Assembly: GCA_024291935.2 (NCBI GenBank)
Contig: CM044312.1
Location: forward strand, 73,737,001 to 73,801,000
DNA: 64,000 nucleotides
Reading direction: 5' to 3'
Source: Okapia johnstoni
Lineage: Eukaryota; Chordata; Mammalia; Artiodactyla; Giraffidae
Below are positions 36,552 to 49,370 of this stretch, piece by piece. Below the pieces are notes generated by a model, which saw only the letters and a program-made list of their open reading frames with translations, had not been told where the DNA came from and made no database searches. The stretch's first letter is position 1, and every line of letters begins with the position of its first letter. Both the position numbers and the translations under genes were made by a program.

Positions 36552-38296
36552 CTAGAAAAAGAAAATAATACGTTAGTCACACTGAAATGAAAAGGTATTT
36601 GGAAGATCACTAAGATACAACAGTGGTGCAAATATATGGTAATAGAAAGTTCTTTATTTTCACATTAATTTCTCTCTTTATTATCTAAGCCTGTATTAAA
36701 ACCATTGGAATATACTGATGCAGAATACAAGAAAACTAAGTGTTGTTTAGTTCATTAACCCAACCAAAAGATTTGTTTTATTTTTATAGAGCTACATAAC
36801 ACTATACATATTTCTTTACGAGAATTCCAAAAATAATATCTGATTTTGCAAGTTAATACACCTCTGAAAGAATGTACAAAATAAACTCATTGTCACTGTT
36901 TGACTTCTTAGAAATGAAATAAGTATTATAATGATATAAACCAATTTCAAATACTAATACAGTTGAATACAGTTTATAATTTATCTTACTTCTTGATTGC
37001 ACTTTTTATTTATTTGCCACCATGTTTGACAAGAGGTGAGAGTAGATAAATCTTTCTAAAAAGTGTCTGAAAAAAATATTTGAAATTAGGTTAAATTTGA
37101 TTAAAGAAAAGTTCAATTATAACCATATATTTTTAAAATGTGATAAGGATCTAGACTTTAACAACGTAACTCTATCTATCCAAACACTAAATTTTAAAAT
37201 ACACCTGCTGGGCTCTCTTCTTGCAGATGACACAATTGGTAATAACTATTTTCAACTGGATCATAGGTTATTTTTTAACCTATTGGAAAGATATTATCAA
37301 ATAGGAAAAGTCTCATATTTCTTAACAGTTTCATATTAATTTTATACTGGCTGGTCTACAGCAAACTATTTTTGAGCAGAGCTTTTGAGTACCTTGGCTG
37401 ACAACAGCCCTATATCACTGGAGGTTAACTAGAAATCAAGGGAATGAGGGATTAAGTGACTTCCCCAGGATTAAAGTGCTAGTTAGTGGTAAAGTCCTAA
37501 CTTGACCCAAGTCACCTGAAGCACCATTACTTCACCCCCATTCAGTGCTCCATCACTTCATACTATGAATTACTAAATTAGAAGAAAACTCTTTCAATAC
37601 ATGTTTAAAAAGAACAGCTGCAGAGCAAGCATGCTGGCTTTTGTAGTCCAGTGTACCACTAAAGTCTCCATTTGAGATTTATAGGTTCTTTTTATTTTGC
37701 CAAATCTCCAAGAGACTTTACAACCATGAGTCAGTTATGAGAAAAGCAAGTTTCTTACAGTTAGATATCTTGTAATTAGGATAATGAAAGATCAAAAAAT
37801 ATAATCACATTCACATGTGACATTGGAATAATTAGAAAAATGGAACAGTTCTGAATAGAATCCCAAAGGCAAAGCGCCAGTTTCAGCTCAGTGTTGACAT
37901 CTTTCTTGCAGCTGTCCACCTCTATTAGAAGTTATATAATTTTCTTATTTTCATCAAGAAAAATTCTTCTTATAAAAATGTTATTTCCAGCATTAATGTG
38001 AATATTGTGATAGAGTGTTTGCCAAATTCGTTGTGCTCTCTTTTAATTATCAAATTAAATATATTAACCAATCTTGAAAAATATCTTCAAAGCATAGCAG
38101 TGTGCCCAGAAAAGTTCCCAACAATGCTTTCCTGATTTTTCTCATGGAAATAACAGAAATTGTTCTTTCCTACCACATTAGCTTCAAATTTATATATAAG
38201 GCTTATATCCCATCTTTCATTGGCTACCTATGCATTTTGCCATTCTAAGTGCATGCTGAAGTGATATATGTTTTTCATACAATGATCACCACCTAC
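36552..38296. other. Intron between cadherin exons C and D
   Basis: No feature supported. Confidence 0.5.
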
Positions 38297-38390
38297 CATC
38301 AGTCTATCACCATTTGAAGGTTCCTCATCTGTGGCTGTCACTCTATAAATGGACTGATATATGAACAATTGTCATCAATTTCTAAGGTAG
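38297..38390 (-). pseudogene. Cadherin exon C: start of an EC repeat, frameshifted
   Basis: 94 bp between acceptor tttcacag and donor gatg|gtaggt. The first part reads ATLEIDDN in the frame supplied by exon B. The last part reads IYRVTATDEEPSNGDRLM in the frame required by the next exon, whose start is YSIETQ. The two parts are in different frames, and the length (two bases plus 92) is not a whole number of codons, which fits a net loss of one base or gain of two between them. Without the change it would be an ordinary EC segment with the ATDEE calcium-binding motif. This is one of the main arguments that the locus is inactive. Confidence 0.8.
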
Positions 38391-39157
38391 CTGTGAAACA
38401 AAAATCAACATGTATCAAAAATTAACATATGTGATGCTTTCATTAGGTCTTTATCTAATAAATAAAAACAGGACATAATTCATTTTAGACTGTACAGTAG
38501 GGCTGGGATAATATTTTAAGATAGGGATCTATTTTTTCTTAGTTTCGTATTTTTCCCTTTAGCTTCCTGACATCTTTCTTGCTCCTTTTCCTTACTTCCT
38601 AGCACTGTCTGTGGCAACTATAGCTTAAACAAAAAGAACATGACATATATACTGACAGATTACCCCATGAGAAGCCAGCCAGTTTATCTAAAAAAGAATT
38701 TTGTACTCCAGTTTCTAGAACTGATGGAGCCATGTGTGGAAGAACTCTTTCTTACAGAAATATGTTTGTGGGCATTTTTGGTCGTTGTGGTTGACCTCAA
38801 ACTCTCACACACCTTCTAAAATCTCCCCAAAACCTTGACCAGTTGGGTTAAAAATAAAAAGCCCACAAACTACAATGTAACATGGGTAGAGTGACTTCAG
38901 GAAAGATGCAGGTTAGTTGTTTTATTTATTTTCTGGTGTTTTGTGTGTCTCATATGTGTTTGTGTGTGTGTATTTTATTATAATCCATAGAGTAGAAGTT
39001 TGGAATAGAGTTTAACACAAAGAGTAAGACACTAGCAACTTTTCTGTTTCTTACACACCTTTGTTTTTGAACTAAATTTATACATCATGATACATTTTAA
39101 CAGGTTGGCCAACTAAATTTAATTATCTTTGTTTTTTTAATGTTGCTGTTCAATCAG
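38391..39157. other. Intronic sequence, no recognised feature
   Basis: No repeat or exon that I can support. Confidence 0.45.
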
Positions 39158-39260
39158 CAAGTATTTTTGCTTGGAAAATTTCATGCACCAGAGAAACCTG
39201 GTAGTCTACAGTCCATGAGTCCATGAGGTTGCAAAGAGTTGGACACAACTGAACAACTTA
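39158..39260 (+). mobile_element. 5'-truncated Bov-tA SINE ending in a microsatellite
   Basis: ttgcttggaaaatttcatgc to gttggacacaactgaacaac, directly followed by the CG/CA repeat that has grown from the SINE tail. Confidence 0.8.
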
Positions 39261-39277
39261 GCGTACGCGCGTGCGCG

Positions 39278-39313
<36 letters not shown>
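39261..39313. repeat. (CG)n(CA)n alternating purine-pyrimidine repeat
   Basis: About 27 bp of almost pure CG/TG alternation, then about 13 CA units. Confidence 0.95.
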
Positions 39314-39314
<1 letters not shown>

Positions 39315-39359
39315 TTGATCATTTTGGTATATAGCAGAAAGGAACACAACATTGTAAAA

Positions 39360-39448
39360 TACTCCAGGGGATCTTCCAGACCCAAGGATAACCCAAGCCT
39401 CCTGCATTGGAAGGCAGATTCTTTATTGCTGAGTCAACCGGGAAAGCT
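39360..39448 (-). mobile_element. Bov-tA-type SINE fragment
   Basis: Antisense ctccaggggatcttccagac ... gctgagtcaaccgggaaagc, truncated at the 3' side. Confidence 0.75.
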
Positions 39449-39474
39449 TATATATATAACAGTTTTTCTTCTTC

Positions 39475-40110
39475 TTTTCCAATTTAGAGTCCTTTAATTT
39501 CTTTTTCTTCGCTGATCACCGTGACTAGGACATCTAAAACCATACCGAATAAAATTGGAATGGATATGCTTGTCTTATTCCTGATCTTAGAGGAAATCCT
39601 TTAATTTTTCATCATTGAGAATGATGTTGATGTGGATTTGTCATATATTGCCTTTATTATGTTGAGGTATATTCTCTCTATGCCCACTTTCTGGAGAGAT
39701 TTTATTTTTTTTATCATTAATGGGTGGCGAGTTTTACTAAAAGCTTTTTCTACATCTATTGAGATGATCGTTTGGTTTTTATTCTTCAATTTGTTAATGT
39801 GGTGTATCACATTTCTTGATTTAAGTATATTATTGTATCATCCTTTTACTCAGTTGTTTAATTTGGTTTCCTAGCATTTTGTTGAGGTTTTTTTTGCATT
39901 TATGTTCATCAGTGATATTGGCCTGTAATTTTCTTTGTGTGTGTGTTTAATATCTTTAGAGGGTTTTGATATTGAGGTTATGGTGGCCTTGTAGAATGAG
40001 CTTGGGAGTGTTCCTTCCTCTATGATTGTTTGGAATAGTTTGAGATGGATAAGTGTTAATTCTTCTCCAAATTTTGTTTGAAAGACTTTGCCTGTGAACA
40101 TGTGTATGTT
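39475..40110 (-). mobile_element. L1 ORF2 (RT) fragment
   Basis: The minus strand encodes [19 protein letters not shown] (motif A region, with SIDVEKAF matching L1 SIDAEKAFD) and [11 protein letters not shown], then FKATI-like KATITSISKPSKD (40101-39871). Frames are broken and both L1 ends are missing. Confidence 0.85.
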
Positions 40111-40504
40111 TTTGTGTTTGTATGTGTCTGCAAGTTTGTTTTGAAAATAGCACGTGGTATCAGAGAACTTTAAGTGTGAAAATTAGAAAGAAGAATGCTT
40201 TTGAGTCAAAATAGTAAATATTACATTTCTGAATGTAATCAATATGGTGTAATCTACGGCTTTTAAGAAAATGAATGTGATATTTGAGCACAGTATAGTA
40301 GAAATGTGTGTAAAAATCCTTATATTTTTAAAATTAACTTTCAAGATATGCAATAAGACAGTTTAATTAAATAAATAATAGATTTTGGCTTGTGTGGTCC
40401 AAACTTCAAAATGGTAAATTTAAAATTTCTTTAATATCTTTAAAAGAAATTTATAATTTACATTCATGGTTCTTCAGAGAAAGAGATAATAATCCATGTT
40501 TCCA

Positions 40505-40855
40505 AAATACTATATATTTCATTATCCAATATAACTGACATACAGCACTGTATAAGTTTAAGGTGTACAGTGTGATGATCTAACTTACATACATCATAAA
40601 AAGATTATTACAATAAGCATACTGAACATCCATCATTTCATATAGATACGAAATTTTAAAAATTTTTTAAAAATTGTCATGAGAATTCAAAACAACTTTC
40701 ATATATAATAGGCAGCAGTGTTAATTATGTCTTCATGTTGTAATTTACATCCCTAGAAATTATAACTGGAGGTTTGTACCTTTTGACTGTCTCCATCCAA
40801 TTCTCCCTCCCTCCAACTCATCTCTGATAACCACAAATCTAATCTCTTATTTGTG
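40505..40855 (-). mobile_element. Old L1 3' UTR fragment
   Basis: Antisense tatccaatataactgacata, taaggtgtacagtgtgatga and atactgaacatccatcattt are typical of old L1 3' ends. A second L1 3' end starts just after it. Confidence 0.7.
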
Positions 40856-41675
40856 AGTTTTTTTGAAATATAATTGACCTACGACACTATGTTTGTTCCT
40901 GTTATACAACATAATGATTTGGCATTTCTATACATTTCAAAACTATCACCATGATAAATCTTACCATACAGAGATGCTGCATAATTTTTGACTATATTTC
41001 CCACACTGTGTGTTTCATACCTGTGACTCATTTATTTTGCAATCTGAAATGTGTACCTCTTAATTTCCCTCATCTATTTCTTTCTTCCCTCTTTGGCAGC
41101 CACCTGTTTGTCTCCATATTTATAACTATTTCTGTTTTGTTTATTCGTTTTGTTTTTTATATTCCACATTCAAGTGATATCATACAGTAGTTGCCTTTCT
41201 CTGACTTATTTAGCATAACAACATACTCTAGGTCCACTCATGTTGTCACAGACAGCAAGATTTATTTTTTCATGCCTGAGTCATATTCTGTTGTTCATAT
41301 ATAGACAACAACTTCCTTATCAATTCATCAATTGATGGTTTGTTTCCATATCTTTGCCATATTAAATATTAATAATACTCCAATGAACATAGGGGTACAT
41401 ATATCCTTTCTAACTAATGTTTTTGTTTCCTTTGGAAAATACCCAGGAGTGAAATTGCTGGATTATATGGTAGTTCTATTTTTAAATTTTTGAGGAATCT
41501 CCATACTGTTTTCCATAGTGGCTGCAAAAATTTACATTCCTACCAATGGTGTACCAGGGTTCCCTTTATCCACAGTCTCATTTCCCTGAAGTTTAGTTGT
41601 GCTGAGCATCTTTCCATGTGCCTATTTTTCATGTGTATGTCTACTTTGGATAAGTGTTTATTCAAATCCTCTGCC

Positions 41676-42930
41676 GTATCTTGATAGAGGGTTGGGTTAG
41701 ACAGATGGGTGCATTTGTCAACACTCAGCAAAATACACATAAAATTTGTGCATTTTATGTAAGTTTGACTCAAAAATATGTAAAACAGATACTGAGCTCT
41801 AGTTGATGACATGCATGCTGAAATGTTTAGGGGCGAAGTGTACTGATGATGACAATGTCTTTGAAATGCATCAGAAAATAAAATGGACTGGTAGAAAGAT
41901 GGGTAGTTATGTGATAAAGAATAGTAAAGAATAGAATAGTAAAATGCTAATGGGTATAAACTAGGTGATGAGTATATGGGTGTTCACTGAAAAATTCTAA
42001 AAGTAAAATGTTGGGAGGAAAAGAGAAAGAGAAGCAAGCTGGGGCTTGCCTGGACAAAACATGATTAACCATTTTAAAGTGTACAATCAGGTAGCATTTA
42101 GTGCATTCACAGTGTTGTATAACCACCACCTCTCTAGTTTCAAAGCTTCATCATCATTGAGACTTTGATTCGGGGTTACATTTATTTCTAAGTATTTTAT
42201 TCTTTTTATGCTATTGTAAATGGAGTTGTTTTCTTAATTATCTTTTTGGATTGTTCATTGCAACTGAGTTTTGTTTGTTGATTTTGTATCCTGAAACTTT
42301 GCTGAATTCATTTATTAGCTCTTAATGTGTATAATCTTTAGGGTTTTCTAGATGTAAAATCATGTTGTCAGTGAATGGAGATAATTTTACTTCTTCCTAA
42401 TTTGAATGCCTATTTCTTCTTCTTGCCTACTTGCTCTGCCTGGAACATCTAATATAATAATTTACCAGAAGTGGCAAAAGCAGACATTGTTCCTAATTCT
42501 AGGGGAAAAACTTGTAGTCTTTCACCACTGAGTATGTTATTAGCCGTGGATTTTTCCTGTATGGCTTTTATCGTAGTTTCCTTCTGTTTCTTGTTCATTA
42601 AGTGTTTTTATTGTGCAAAGATGTGGAATTTTATCATTCTTTTATTGCATTAATTGAGATGATTTGGGTTTTTTTCCCTTCATTCTATTAAGGTGATATA
42701 TCACATTGATTAATTTTTGTCTGTTGACACATTCTCAAATTCCAGGAATAAATCCCACTTGGTCATGGTGTATAAACCTTTTAATGTACTGCTTTGGTTT
42801 GCTCGTATTTTGCTCAAGATTTCTATGTCAATATTCAAAAAGGATATTTGTAATTTTTTTGTAGTGTCTTTGCCTGTCTTTGATATCAGTGTAAAAGTTT
42901 TCAAAATATATGCTGGATGCAAAAAAAAAA
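41676..42930 (+). mobile_element. 1.25-kb insertion of mixed repeat content, 12-bp TSD and A tail
   Basis: Flanked by aaatcctctgcc at 41664-41675 and 42931-42942, and ends in a run of A at 42919-42930. Its left part (to about 42020) resembles an old L1M-type 3' end in sense (gttgggttagacagatgggt ... taaaatgttgggagg). From about 42050 it reads as antisense L1 3' UTR and ORF2 (ttgtatcctgaaactttgct). Strand is taken from the A tail. Confidence 0.7.
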
Positions 42931-44760
42931 AAATCCTCTGCCATTTTTAAATAAGGATGTTTTTTTTTTTCTTTTTTTTTGATGTTGAGTTCTATGAGTT
43001 ATTTGTATATTTTGAATATTAATCTCTTATCAGATATACCACTTCCAAATATATTCTCTCATTTAGTTTTCATTTCATTTTGTTGATAGTTTGCTTCACT
43101 GTGCAATAGTTTTCAAGTTTGTTGGAGTCTAATTTGCTTATTTTGACTTTTATTTCCCCTGAGGAGGCATATCAAAAAATATTCCTAAGATTCATGTCAG
43201 AGAGCATATCGCCTATGTTTTCTTCTAGATGTTTTATGATTTCAGATCTTACATTTAAGTCTTCAATTTACTTACAGTTTATTTTTGTACATGTTGTGAG
43301 AAAGTAGTCCAGTTTGATTATTTTTTATGTAACTATCCAGTTTTCCCAACACTATTTATTGAAGAGGCTGTCTTTTCCTCATTGTATATTCTTACCTCCT
43401 TTGTCATAGATTAGCTGACTATATAAATATGGGTTAATTCTAGACTCTCTATTCTGTTCATTAATCTATGTGTCTAAGTCTGTGCTAGCAGCACACTATT
43501 TTGATGACTATAGCTTTGTAGGACTGTTTGAAGTAAAGGACTATGATACTTCCAGCTTTTTTTCTTCCTCAAGATTGTTTCACTGTTTAGTATCCTTTGT
43601 GTTTCCAAACACATTTTTATATTATTTTTTCTAGTTCTGTGAAAAATACTATTGATATTTTGATAGGAATTGCATCTAATCCACAGATTTCCTTGGAAAG
43701 TATGGTCATTTTAATAAATATTAATTTTTGCACTTCATGTACACAGTGTCTCCATTTGTATTATTTTTAGTTTCTTTTATCAATTTCTTACAGTTTTCTG
43801 AGTGCAGGTCTTTTGCTTCTTTAGTTAGTTTTATTCCTATGTATTTGTTTCTTTTTACACAATAGTAAATGTGATTGTTTTCTTAATTTACTTTTGTAAT
43901 GGTTCATTTTTAGTATATAGAAATGCAACAGATTTCAGTATATTGATTGTGCATTCTGCAACTTGACTGAATTCATTGACGAGCTCGGGTAGTTTCTTGG
44001 TGGCATCTTGAGAATTTTCTGTGTTTAATATCATGTAATCTGTGAACAGTGACAATTTTATTTTTTCCTTTCTAGTGTAGATTACTTTTATTTCTTTTTC
44101 TTGTTTGATTGCTGTATCTACCACCGCCAGTGCTATTTTGAATTAAAGTGTCAAGAATGGGCATCCTTGTCTTTTTCTTGATCTTAGAGGAAATCATTTT
44201 GGCATTTGAGCACTGAATATAATTTTAACTGTGGGCTTATTATGTATGACCTTTATTATATTGAGGTATGTTCCATCTATACTCACTTTACCAGGTGTTT
44301 TATCAAAAATGAATGTTGAACTTTGTCAAATCTTTTTCTGTATCTATTGAGATGATCATAGGATTTTAATTCTTCAATTTATTCACTTGTCAATTAATGT
44401 GGTGTATCATTGATAGATTTGTGGATATTGAGAAAAACCCTTCCATGTCTGGGATAAATCTCACTTGATCATTGTGTGTGATTCTCTTGTATGTTTTCCA
44501 TTTTATTGGCCTATAATTGTTTGCAGTAATCCCTTATGATTCTTTTCATTTCAGTAGTGTTGGTTATAACTTTCTTTTTTAATTTCTGATTTGATTAATT
44601 TGGGTCATCTGTTTTTCTTGATGAGCCTGGGTGAAGGTTTATCTATTTCATTTATGTTTTCAAAGAATCCTTCTTAGTTTTATTAATCTTTTCCAGTGTT
44701 TTTAGTTTCTATTTTTGTATATTTCTGCTCTCATCTTAATTATTTTTTTCCTCTTATTCA

Positions 44761-45090
44761 GGCTTCCCTAGTAACTCAGCTGGTAAAGAATCCACCTACA
44801 CTGCAAGAAACCCCAATTTGATTCCTAGGTTGGAAAGATCCCCTGGATAAGGGATAGGCTACTCACTCCAGTATTCTTGGGCTTTCCTGGTGGCTCAGAT
44901 GGTAAAGAATCCATCTGCCATGCAGAGACCTGAGTTCAATCCCTAGATTGGGAAGATCCCCTGGAGGAGGGCATGGCAACCCATTCCAGTATTCTTGACT
45001 GCAGAATCCCCAGGGACAGAGGAGCCTGGTGGGCTACTGTCCATGGGGTTGCAAAGAGTCAGACACAACTGAGCAGCTAAGCACAGCACA
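44761..45090 (+). mobile_element. Bov-tA2-type SINE dimer inside L1
   Basis: Two ggcttccctagtaactcag-type heads (44761 and about 44880) and a single gttgcaaagagtcagacaca tail. Confidence 0.88.
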
Positions 45091-45993
45091 GGACTCACTC
45101 TGAGTTTTGTTTGTTCTTATTTTTCTCATCTCTTTATGTGTAAGTTTAGGTTGTTTATTTGATATTTTTCTTGTTTCCTGAGTTAGGCTTGCATCATATA
45201 AATGTCCCTCTTAGAACTACTTTTGTGCTGCATCCCATAGATTTTGGTTTGCTGTGTTTTCATTTTCATTTTTGAAATGGTATTTTTAAAATTCTTCTTT
45301 GATTTGTTCAGTTATCCACTGAGTGTTCTTTAGTAGCATGTTGTTTAGCCTATATGTTTGTGTTTTGCAAGTTTTTTTTAAATATATAATTTGTTTCTAG
45401 TCTCATAGTATTGTGGTCAGAAAAGATGCTTGATAGTATGGCAGTCTTCTTAAATGTATTGAGATTTGTTTTGTTTCCTAGATTATGATCTATTCTGGAG
45501 TATGTTCCATGTGCATTTGAAAAGAGTGTATTCTGCTTCTCTTGGATAGAGTATTCTAAATATATGTGTATTCAGCCTCTTTTGTATAAAAGGTTCTGTA
45601 TGTATCTGTTAAGTTTATTTTGTCAAATGTGTCATTTAAGGCTGGTGTTTCCTTATTGATTTTCTGTCTGGTAGATCTGTCCATTGATACAAGAGGGGTT
45701 CAAAATTAAGGGATAGTAATGTGTTTCCAAAATACTGTATTTTAATTGAATTGATAAAGAAAATTTCTGTCAGGCACATGATCAAATGAACTGGTACCTT
45801 CAGTTCACTCATTGTTTTCCAGCGATTCAAGTTGTAAGTACATTCTGAAAGGAAAAAAGTCGAAGGTTCAAGGCATTTTGAATTATAAAATATGAAAATA
45901 AGTAGAAAATATAAATAGTAGTAGTAGTATTAAAAAAGAAAAGCAAAAACTGCTTATATTATTTTATAAGACCATGCCCATTCGTATGTATGC

Positions 45994-46204
45994 TGTGCTT
46001 AGCCTCTCAGTCGTGCCAGACTCTTTGTGACCCTATGAACCATAGCCCATCAGCCTCCTCTGTCCATGGGATTTCCAGGCAAAAATACTGGAGTGGGTTG
46101 CCATTTCCTCCTCCAGGGGATTTTCCCAACCTAGGGATTGAATCCATGTCTCACGTTTTCTACATTGGCAGGAGGGTTCTCTTTACCACTAGTGTTACTT
46201 GGGA
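45994..46204 (-). mobile_element. Bov-tA-type SINE
   Basis: Antisense, from gtgcttagcctctcagtcgt to ttaccactagtgttacttgg. Confidence 0.85.
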
Positions 46205-46591
46205 TTAATGATTGATTAATTACACCTGGGCTTTGAACCCACCTGTCTTTTACTTTTTCATGTATCTTCAATCACCAAGTCAAGTGGATTCTCCCCAGTT
46301 GTTTGTAAATTTACCCAAGCGTCATCCTTTAAAACCAAATGCCCCAGACAAAGCTTTTATCCAATATAGTTCTGCCACTAACTTCTCTACAGCTTCATAT
46401 GCAGACTTCTGAAACATAGTTTCATTTTTCACAACCTCACTCCTAATTCTGCTCAGTTCTGGTTTCTTCCTCTAAAACAACAATACAATAGTTATCAGTA
46501 GATTCATTACATTTCATTATCCCCATATCACTAAATAAATGCAATGTGCATTTTAATATCATCTTACTTGATTGTAGAATTCAAGTCTACT
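46205..46591. other. No recognised feature
   Basis: Spacer between a SINE and a BovB insertion. Confidence 0.5.
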
Positions 46592-46604
46592 AACCACTGG
46601 CACT

Positions 46605-47997
46605 GTGAAAGTGCTGCGCTCGATATGCCAGCAAATTTGGAAAACTCAGCAGTGGCCACAGGACTGGAAAAGGTCAGTTTTCATCCCAATCCCAAAGAAA
46701 GGCAATGCCAAAGAATGTTCAAACTACTGCACAATTGCACTCATCTCACACGCTAGTAAAGTAGTGCTCAAAATTCTTCAAACCAGGCTTCAGCAATATG
46801 TGAACCATGAACTTCCAGATGTTCAAGCTGATTTTAGAAAAGGCAGAAGAACCAGAGATCAAATTGCCAATATCTGCTGGAACATTGAAAAACCAAGAGA
46901 GTTCCAGGAAAATGTCTATTTCTGCTTTATTGACTGCCAAAGCCTTTGACTGTGTGGATCACAATAAACTGTGGAAAATTCTGAAAGAGATAGGAATATC
47001 ATGCCATCTGACCTGTCTCTTGAGAAACCTGTATGCAGGTCAGGAAGCAACAGTTAGAACTGGACACGGAACAACAGACTGGTTCCAAATAGGAAAAGGA
47101 GTACGTCGAGGCTGTATATTGTCACCCTGCTTATTTAACTTATATGCAGAGTACATCATGAGAAACACTATGCTGGAAGAAACACAAGCTGGAATCAAGA
47201 TTGTGGGGAGAAATATCAATAACCTCAGATATGCAGATGATACCACCCTTATGGCAGAAAGAGAAGAACTAAAGAGCCTCTTGATGAAAGTGAAAGAGGA
47301 GAGTGGAAAAGTTGGCTTAAAGCTCAACATTCAGAAAACTAAGATCATGGCATCTGGTCCCATCACTTCATGGGAAATAGATGGAGAAACAGTGGAAACA
47401 GTGTCAGACCTTATTTATTTGGGCTCCAGAATCACTGCTGATGGTGATTGCAGCCATGAAATTAAAAGGCGCTTACTCCTTGGAAGGAAGGTTATAGCCA
47501 ACCTAGATAGCATATTTAAAAGCAGAGACATTACTTTGCCAACGAAAGTCCATCTAGTCAAGGCTATGGTTTTTTCCAGTGGTCATGTATGGATGTGAGA
47601 GTTGGACAGTGAAGAAAGCTGAGCGCCAAAGAATTGATGCTTTTAAACTGTGGTGTTGGAGAAGACTCTTGAGAGTCCCTTGGACTGCAAGGAGATCCAA
47701 TCAATCCATCCTAAAGGGGATCAGTCCTGGGTTTTCATTGGAAGGGCTGATGTTGAAGCTGAAACTCCAATACTTGGCCACCTCATGCGAAGAACTGACT
47801 CATTGGAAAAGACCCTAATGCTGGGAAGGATTGGGGGCAGGAGAAGAAGGGGACGACAGAGGATGAGATGGTTGGATGGCATCACTGACTCGATGGACAT
47901 GGGTTTGGGTAGACTCCGGGAGTTGGTGATGGACAGGGAGGCCTGGCGTGCTGCAATTCATGGGGTCGCAAAGAGTCGGACACGACTGAGTGACTGA
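46605..47997 (+). pseudogene. BovB reverse transcriptase remnant, three frames
   Basis: 46605-46949 reads WPQDWKRSVFIPIPKKGNAK and LISHASKVVLKILQTRL. 46807-47598 reads AKAFDCVDHNKLWKILKEIG, GVRRGCILSPCLFNLYAEY and NNLRYADDTTLMAEREEL. 47579-47997 carries the C-terminus ([31 protein letters not shown]). Motifs A and C both look intact, but frameshifts near 46940 and 47575 split the protein, and the N-terminal endonuclease is missing by truncation. Confidence 0.88.
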
Positions 47998-48011
47998 ACT
48001 GAGCAGAACTG
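46607..48011 (+). mobile_element. BovB LINE, 5'-truncated, perfect 15-bp TSD
   Basis: Plus-strand BovB from gaaagtgctgcgctcgat to gactgaactgagcagaact. The direct repeat aaccactggcactgt lies at 46592-46606 and 48012-48026. Well preserved, so probably among the younger insertions. Confidence 0.95.
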
Positions 48012-48026
48012 AACCACTGGCACTGT

Positions 48027-48789
48027 CTTTCAAGAACCTCTCCCTTTGCCATTCAGGGCACAACTTTCTCTTTTTCCTACTACCACTTTAGCTGCTCCTT
48101 ACTCTCCTTGGCAAGCTAAGCTTCTCCCCCACGTCATTAAGTGTAGGAGTTTCTCAAGGTTTGGCCTTATGCCTTGCTTTCTTCTAATTCTCTACTCTCT
48201 AGCTAAGTAATTTTATCCAGTTCATGTTTTCAATTACAAAACATTTATAGCCCTAGGCAAAACCTGTGAGCTTCACTGCTTACTTAAATCTATCCTTTGA
48301 TATAACAAAGGCATAATTAAGCAAAATGTTCAAAAGTGAACTCATAATTTTTCTCCCCAAATTTGATCTATTTCTAGATTTTCCTAATTTAACTGAGAAT
48401 CTCCAAGCCACTTATGCAAAACATAAACCTCAGAGTCCTCTTCACTTCCTTTATATTTAATTCAGTACCAGATATATTGATCAGTAAATAAATTGTTTAT
48501 TTACCCTTTACCTATCTCAAGACTATACTTTTATCTCCATCACCTTCATTGGTCAAATTATACCATCTCTATTCTGAAACAACCTGATAACTGGACTTCC
48601 TCCCTATTCTCCATGGGTCTTCAAACTACTGCTCATAAGTCATATCTACACTGTTGCCTATTTCTGTATGGCCTTCTGAGCAAAGAATTTTTTTTTCATA
48701 TTTAAGTGGTTTAAAAAAATCAAAAGAAAGAGTAATATTTGTGTCACTGAAAGTCCAATTTCAGTGTTTATCAAGCATTAACAGGACAC
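48027..48789. other. No recognised feature
   Basis: Unique-looking sequence between BovB and a SINE. Confidence 0.5.
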
Positions 48790-48998
48790 GTGTATTCTTG
48801 GGCTTCCCTTGTAGCTCAGCTGGTAAAGAATGCACCTGCAATGCAGAAGACCTGGGTTTGATCCCTGGATTGGGAAGATCCCCCGGAGAAGGGAAAGGCC
48901 TCACTCCAGTATTCTGGCTTGGAGAAGTCCATGGACTGTATAGTCCATGGGATTGCAAATAGTTGGACATGACTCAGTGACTTTTGCTTTCACTTTCA
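48790..48998 (+). mobile_element. Bov-tA-type SINE
   Basis: Head ggcttcccttgtagctcagc, tail gttggacatgactcagtgac plus tttcactttc. Flanks aacaggacac / aacagaacac form an imperfect TSD. Confidence 0.88.
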
Positions 48999-49370
48999 AC
49001 AGAACACATACACACTCAATAGTTTATGTAGTGTCTGTTGCTACACTTTTGCTATGCTGGTAGATTTGATAACAGAAATAGAGAGCATAAATGATGCTCT
49101 CATCACTTCACATAGTATAAATTGCAGTAATCCAGTCACAATAGCATTCCGAGTACCATGTTATTTCTTTGTTACCATGCCTGAATGCCACACTTTAAAG
49201 GTATGAGGGAGTGTGGATTACTTTCAAGGCATAATGGATGTGGCAAAGCAACACACATTATATACATTATAAAAAAAATCACTGAACATATCCAATCAGA
49301 GAAACATGCCTGGCATCTTTCATTATAGATAACTGTTGAAAGTAAACTATTAAAAAAGCATGTATCATAC

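Larger units (their letters stand above)
40858..45705 (-). mobile_element. Old L1 (3' UTR to ORF2 endonuclease side), interrupted twice
   Basis: Antisense L1 runs in order through 40858-41663, 42931-44760 and 45091-45705 once two insertions are removed (41676-42930 and the SINE at 44761-45090). ORF2 traces include the RT motif region on the minus strand at 44124-43888, where LFTDYMILNT replaces the usual FADDM. The frame is heavily decayed. Confidence 0.8.

Noticed and set aside
45799..45848. Minus-strand block with a strong acceptor (cctttcag) reading TYNLNRWKTMSELK
   Set aside because: Exon B (49371-49541) joins exon C (38297-38390) in phase without it, and the residues are not cadherin-like. 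The donor (gaag|gtacca) is weak.
46212..46412. 66-codon plus-strand frame rich in P and S
   Set aside because: Short, no motif and no neighbouring exon on that strand.
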